Source: Collimonas pratensis (GTDB lineage: Bacteria; Pseudomonadota; Gammaproteobacteria; Burkholderiales; Burkholderiaceae_D). Taken from it: a stretch of 64,000 nucleotides of DNA. Within the stretch, counting starts at the first letter, position 1, and every line of letters starts with the position of its first letter. The DNA is taken from the NCBI RefSeq assembly GCF_001584185.1, contig NZ_CP013234.1, forward strand, positions 4,278,001 to 4,342,000. Reading direction: 5' to 3'. The position numbers were made by a program, and so were the translations under genes. The notes beneath the pieces are model-generated. The model was not told the origin of the DNA. It saw only the letters and a program-made list of their open reading frames with translations, and made no database searches. This document shows, in pieces, positions 62,573-64,000 of this stretch.

Positions 62573-63124
62573 TTACTTGTTCAATTCCGCCTTGGCGGCG
62601 CTTGCGCAATCGTCTTTGGCTGCGCCAGCCAGCGCATCGCACTTGGCCAGTGCCACCTTGTAGCGCGCATCGGCGCGCTCTTCGCGAGCGTCGGCCTTGG
62701 CCTTGCTGATGTCCAGCTGCTTATCGGCATTGGCGATCGCATCGCTTTGTCCAGCCTTGGCCTGCTTCAAGCAGACATCCTTGGCATTGCCCGCCTGGCT
62801 GTCGCATTTTTCCCTGGCTACGGCGTAATCGGCATCCGCTTCGGATTTGCGCGCACTGGCGAGTGCCTTGGGAGTTTTCTTGTATTCCACCTTGGCGTCC
62901 TGCTTGCTGTGCTCGCGTGTGGCCTTGGCCTCTTTGACGCAGACGTCCTTGCCGTTGCCGCTGAGTGCGTCGCACTTGGCCCGGTCGGCTTTGTAAGCGG
63001 CGTCTGCCGCGTCTTGCGCAGCACTGTAGGCAGTCCTGGAACTGTCTGCCGCCAAAGCCAGAGAAGCGCCGCTGCAAGCGGCAACGCCGATTATCATGCC
63101 CGCGATGATTTTCTTGATACGCAT
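62573..63124 (-). CDS. periplasmic protein with three Cx10C repeats
   Basis: A 183-residue exported protein of unknown function. The signal peptide is KKIIAGMIIGVAACSGASL, cleaved after LALA. The mature part, rich in Ala, Lys and Asp, contains three copies of a unit with a Cys pair: KADRAKCDALSGNGKDVC, VAREKCDSQAGNAKDVC and VALAKCDALAGAAKDDC. Each pair is spaced Cx10C and could form a hairpin disulphide in a helical bundle. Charged helices join them. The start has AAAGGAAC upstream. Related proteins seem common in Oxalobacteraceae, but I know of no assigned role. Confidence 0.8.
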   Translation of the reverse strand: MRIKKIIAGMIIGVAACSGASLALAADSSRTAYSAAQDAADAAYKADRAKCDALSGNGKDVCVKEAKATREHSKQDAKVEYKKTPKALASARKSEADADYAVAREKCDSQAGNAKDVCLKQAKAGQSDAIANADKQLDISKAKADAREERADARYKVALAKCDALAGAAKDDCASAAKAELNK

Positions 63125-63382
63125 AAGTGTTCCTTTGCTTTGAATAGTGTGGCGATGCCGCTGTACTGGCATGTCATCAGCGCCAACTTGTACCTATGGT
63201 AGCCAAGCGCGGTCGGATGGCCTATAGGACGGCAACCGATTGGGTTGTAGGACAAACGGAAGAGCCGCGGGCGCAGAGACGGCCATGAGTGTGTAAAATT
63301 GTCAGCTTGCCACTGCCGAAACGCCTTTCCCCTAGGCGAACTGCATGCAGCAGCAATCACCAGCGATAAAAGGAAAGAAATC

Positions 63383-64000
63383 ATGAAAGTCAGTCGTTAC
63401 CTAAGTTTCTGGATAGTGCTGTTGCTGACGGTGGCGCTCGTCGCTGCCGCCGCTGCGGGCAAGATTGCCTGGTGGTGGGCGGTGGCGCCGGCGCTGTTGA
63501 GCGCGCTTGGCATATGGGACATGAACCAGCGCAGCCACGCAATCCTGCGCAACTATCCGCTGATGGGGCATTTCCGTTTTCTGTTTGAAATGATCCGTCC
63601 GGAAATGCGGCAGTATTTTTTCGAAAGCGATAACGACGGTGCGCCGTTCACCCGCAAGGAACGCAGCCTGGTCTACCAGCGCGCCAAGGGTGAAGTTGAC
63701 AGCCGACCGTTCGGCACCGAACTGGATGTCAAGATGCGCGGCTATGAGTGGGTCGGCCATTCGCTGTCGCCGACCATCATTGCCAGCCATGATTTCCGCG
63801 TCACGGTGGGCGCCGAGCGCGCCCAGCCCTATTCGATGTCGGTGTTCAATGTCTCGGCGATGAGCTTTGGCGCCTTGTCTGCCAATGCCATCCGCGCGCT
63901 CAATCGCGGCGCAAAAAAGGGCGGCTTTGCACATGACACCGGCGAAGGTTCGATCTCTCCGTATCATCGCGAATTCGGCGGCGACCTGCTGTGGCAGATT
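63383..64000 (+). CDS. glutamate-synthase-like FMN protein (partial, C-terminus off the edge)
   Basis: The first 206 codons of a protein of the FMN-binding glutamate synthase family. It has an N-terminal hydrophobic segment (FWIVLLLTVALVAAAAAGKI and WWAVAPALLSALGIW), then the domain start FLFEMIRPEMRQYFFESDND, RSLVYQRAKGEVDSRPFGTE and FNVSAMSFGALSANAIRALN, with the flavin-side motif GGFAHDTGEGSISPYHREFG. The ATG at 63383 is preceded by AAAGGAAAG. These proteins resemble the central part of GltB but act alone; the real substrate is not established. The frame is still open at the window end. Confidence 0.9.
   Translation, partial: MKVSRYLSFWIVLLLTVALVAAAAAGKIAWWWAVAPALLSALGIWDMNQRSHAILRNYPLMGHFRFLFEMIRPEMRQYFFESDNDGAPFTRKERSLVYQRAKGEVDSRPFGTELDVKMRGYEWVGHSLSPTIIASHDFRVTVGAERAQPYSMSVFNVSAMSFGALSANAIRALNRGAKKGGFAHDTGEGSISPYHREFGGDLLWQI

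Overview
The window looks like a chromosomal stretch of a betaproteobacterium of the Oxalobacteraceae. A Collimonas-like organism is my best guess. The grounds are moderately high GC with strong GC third-position bias, a ybgC-tolQRAB-pal-cpoB cluster followed by tRNA-Lys, a ZTP-type riboswitch in front of glyA, nrdR downstream of glyA, and a small secreted fucose-lectin homologue of the Ralstonia RSL type. The genus call is an inference from gene content and style, not from a search.

Layout. 1-3117: the left edge cuts an IS66-family element (tnpA, tnpB, most of tnpC on the minus strand) that has inserted into an already frameshifted REP-associated tyrosine transposase (RAYT). 3263-18562: a contact-dependent inhibition (CDI) / two-partner secretion locus on the minus strand in the order cdiB-cdiA-cdiI. 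It encodes a 4361-residue CdiA carrying three 231-residue tandem repeats, a degenerate VENN-like boundary and a C39/papain-like cysteine-protease toxin tip, followed by an unrecognised small immunity candidate. 18739-25682: small metabolic genes (aspartate racemase family, aldo/keto reductase, DOPA dioxygenase-like, VOC protein), an ECF sigma factor, a ferredoxin, an M14 carboxypeptidase, a 163-bp palindromic element and a GNAT gene broken by an amber codon. 25723-30746: a GMC oxidoreductase, an orphan small gene behind a near-consensus LexA box, and a ribD-ribE-Pr6Pr operon. 30850-31470: a cluster of hairpin-bearing repeats that abuts a two-gene minor-pilin remnant (fimT/pilW).

33022-44360: core genome, with nrdR, glyA with its own promoter and ZTP riboswitch, a TonB-dependent receptor, an SDR, the complete Tol-Pal cluster (cell-envelope constriction and outer-membrane stability) and tRNA-Lys with promoter and terminator. 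44451-53475: a fucose-lectin homologue, pirin, LysR regulator, DedA-rhodanese fusion, DUF1275 membrane protein, YtcJ-type amidohydrolase, MASE4-GGDEF diguanylate cyclase and a quinone oxidoreductase with a one-base frameshift near its start. 53638-58883: two linked multihaem cytochromes c, small envelope proteins, a type II NADH dehydrogenase and a universal stress protein. 58941-64000: a three-gene signalling set (LuxR-type response regulator, lone receiver, NarX/UhpB-type kinase), a periplasmic protein with three Cys-pair repeats, and the start of a glutamate-synthase-like FMN protein cut by the right edge.

The most distinctive biology is the CDI locus with its protease-type tip and unknown immunity gene, the SOS-box orphan gene, the lectin, and several families of palindromic repeats that probably relate to RAYT activity. 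Several genes carry single-base lesions (RAYT, GNAT, quinone oxidoreductase) that are either genuine decay or assembly errors.
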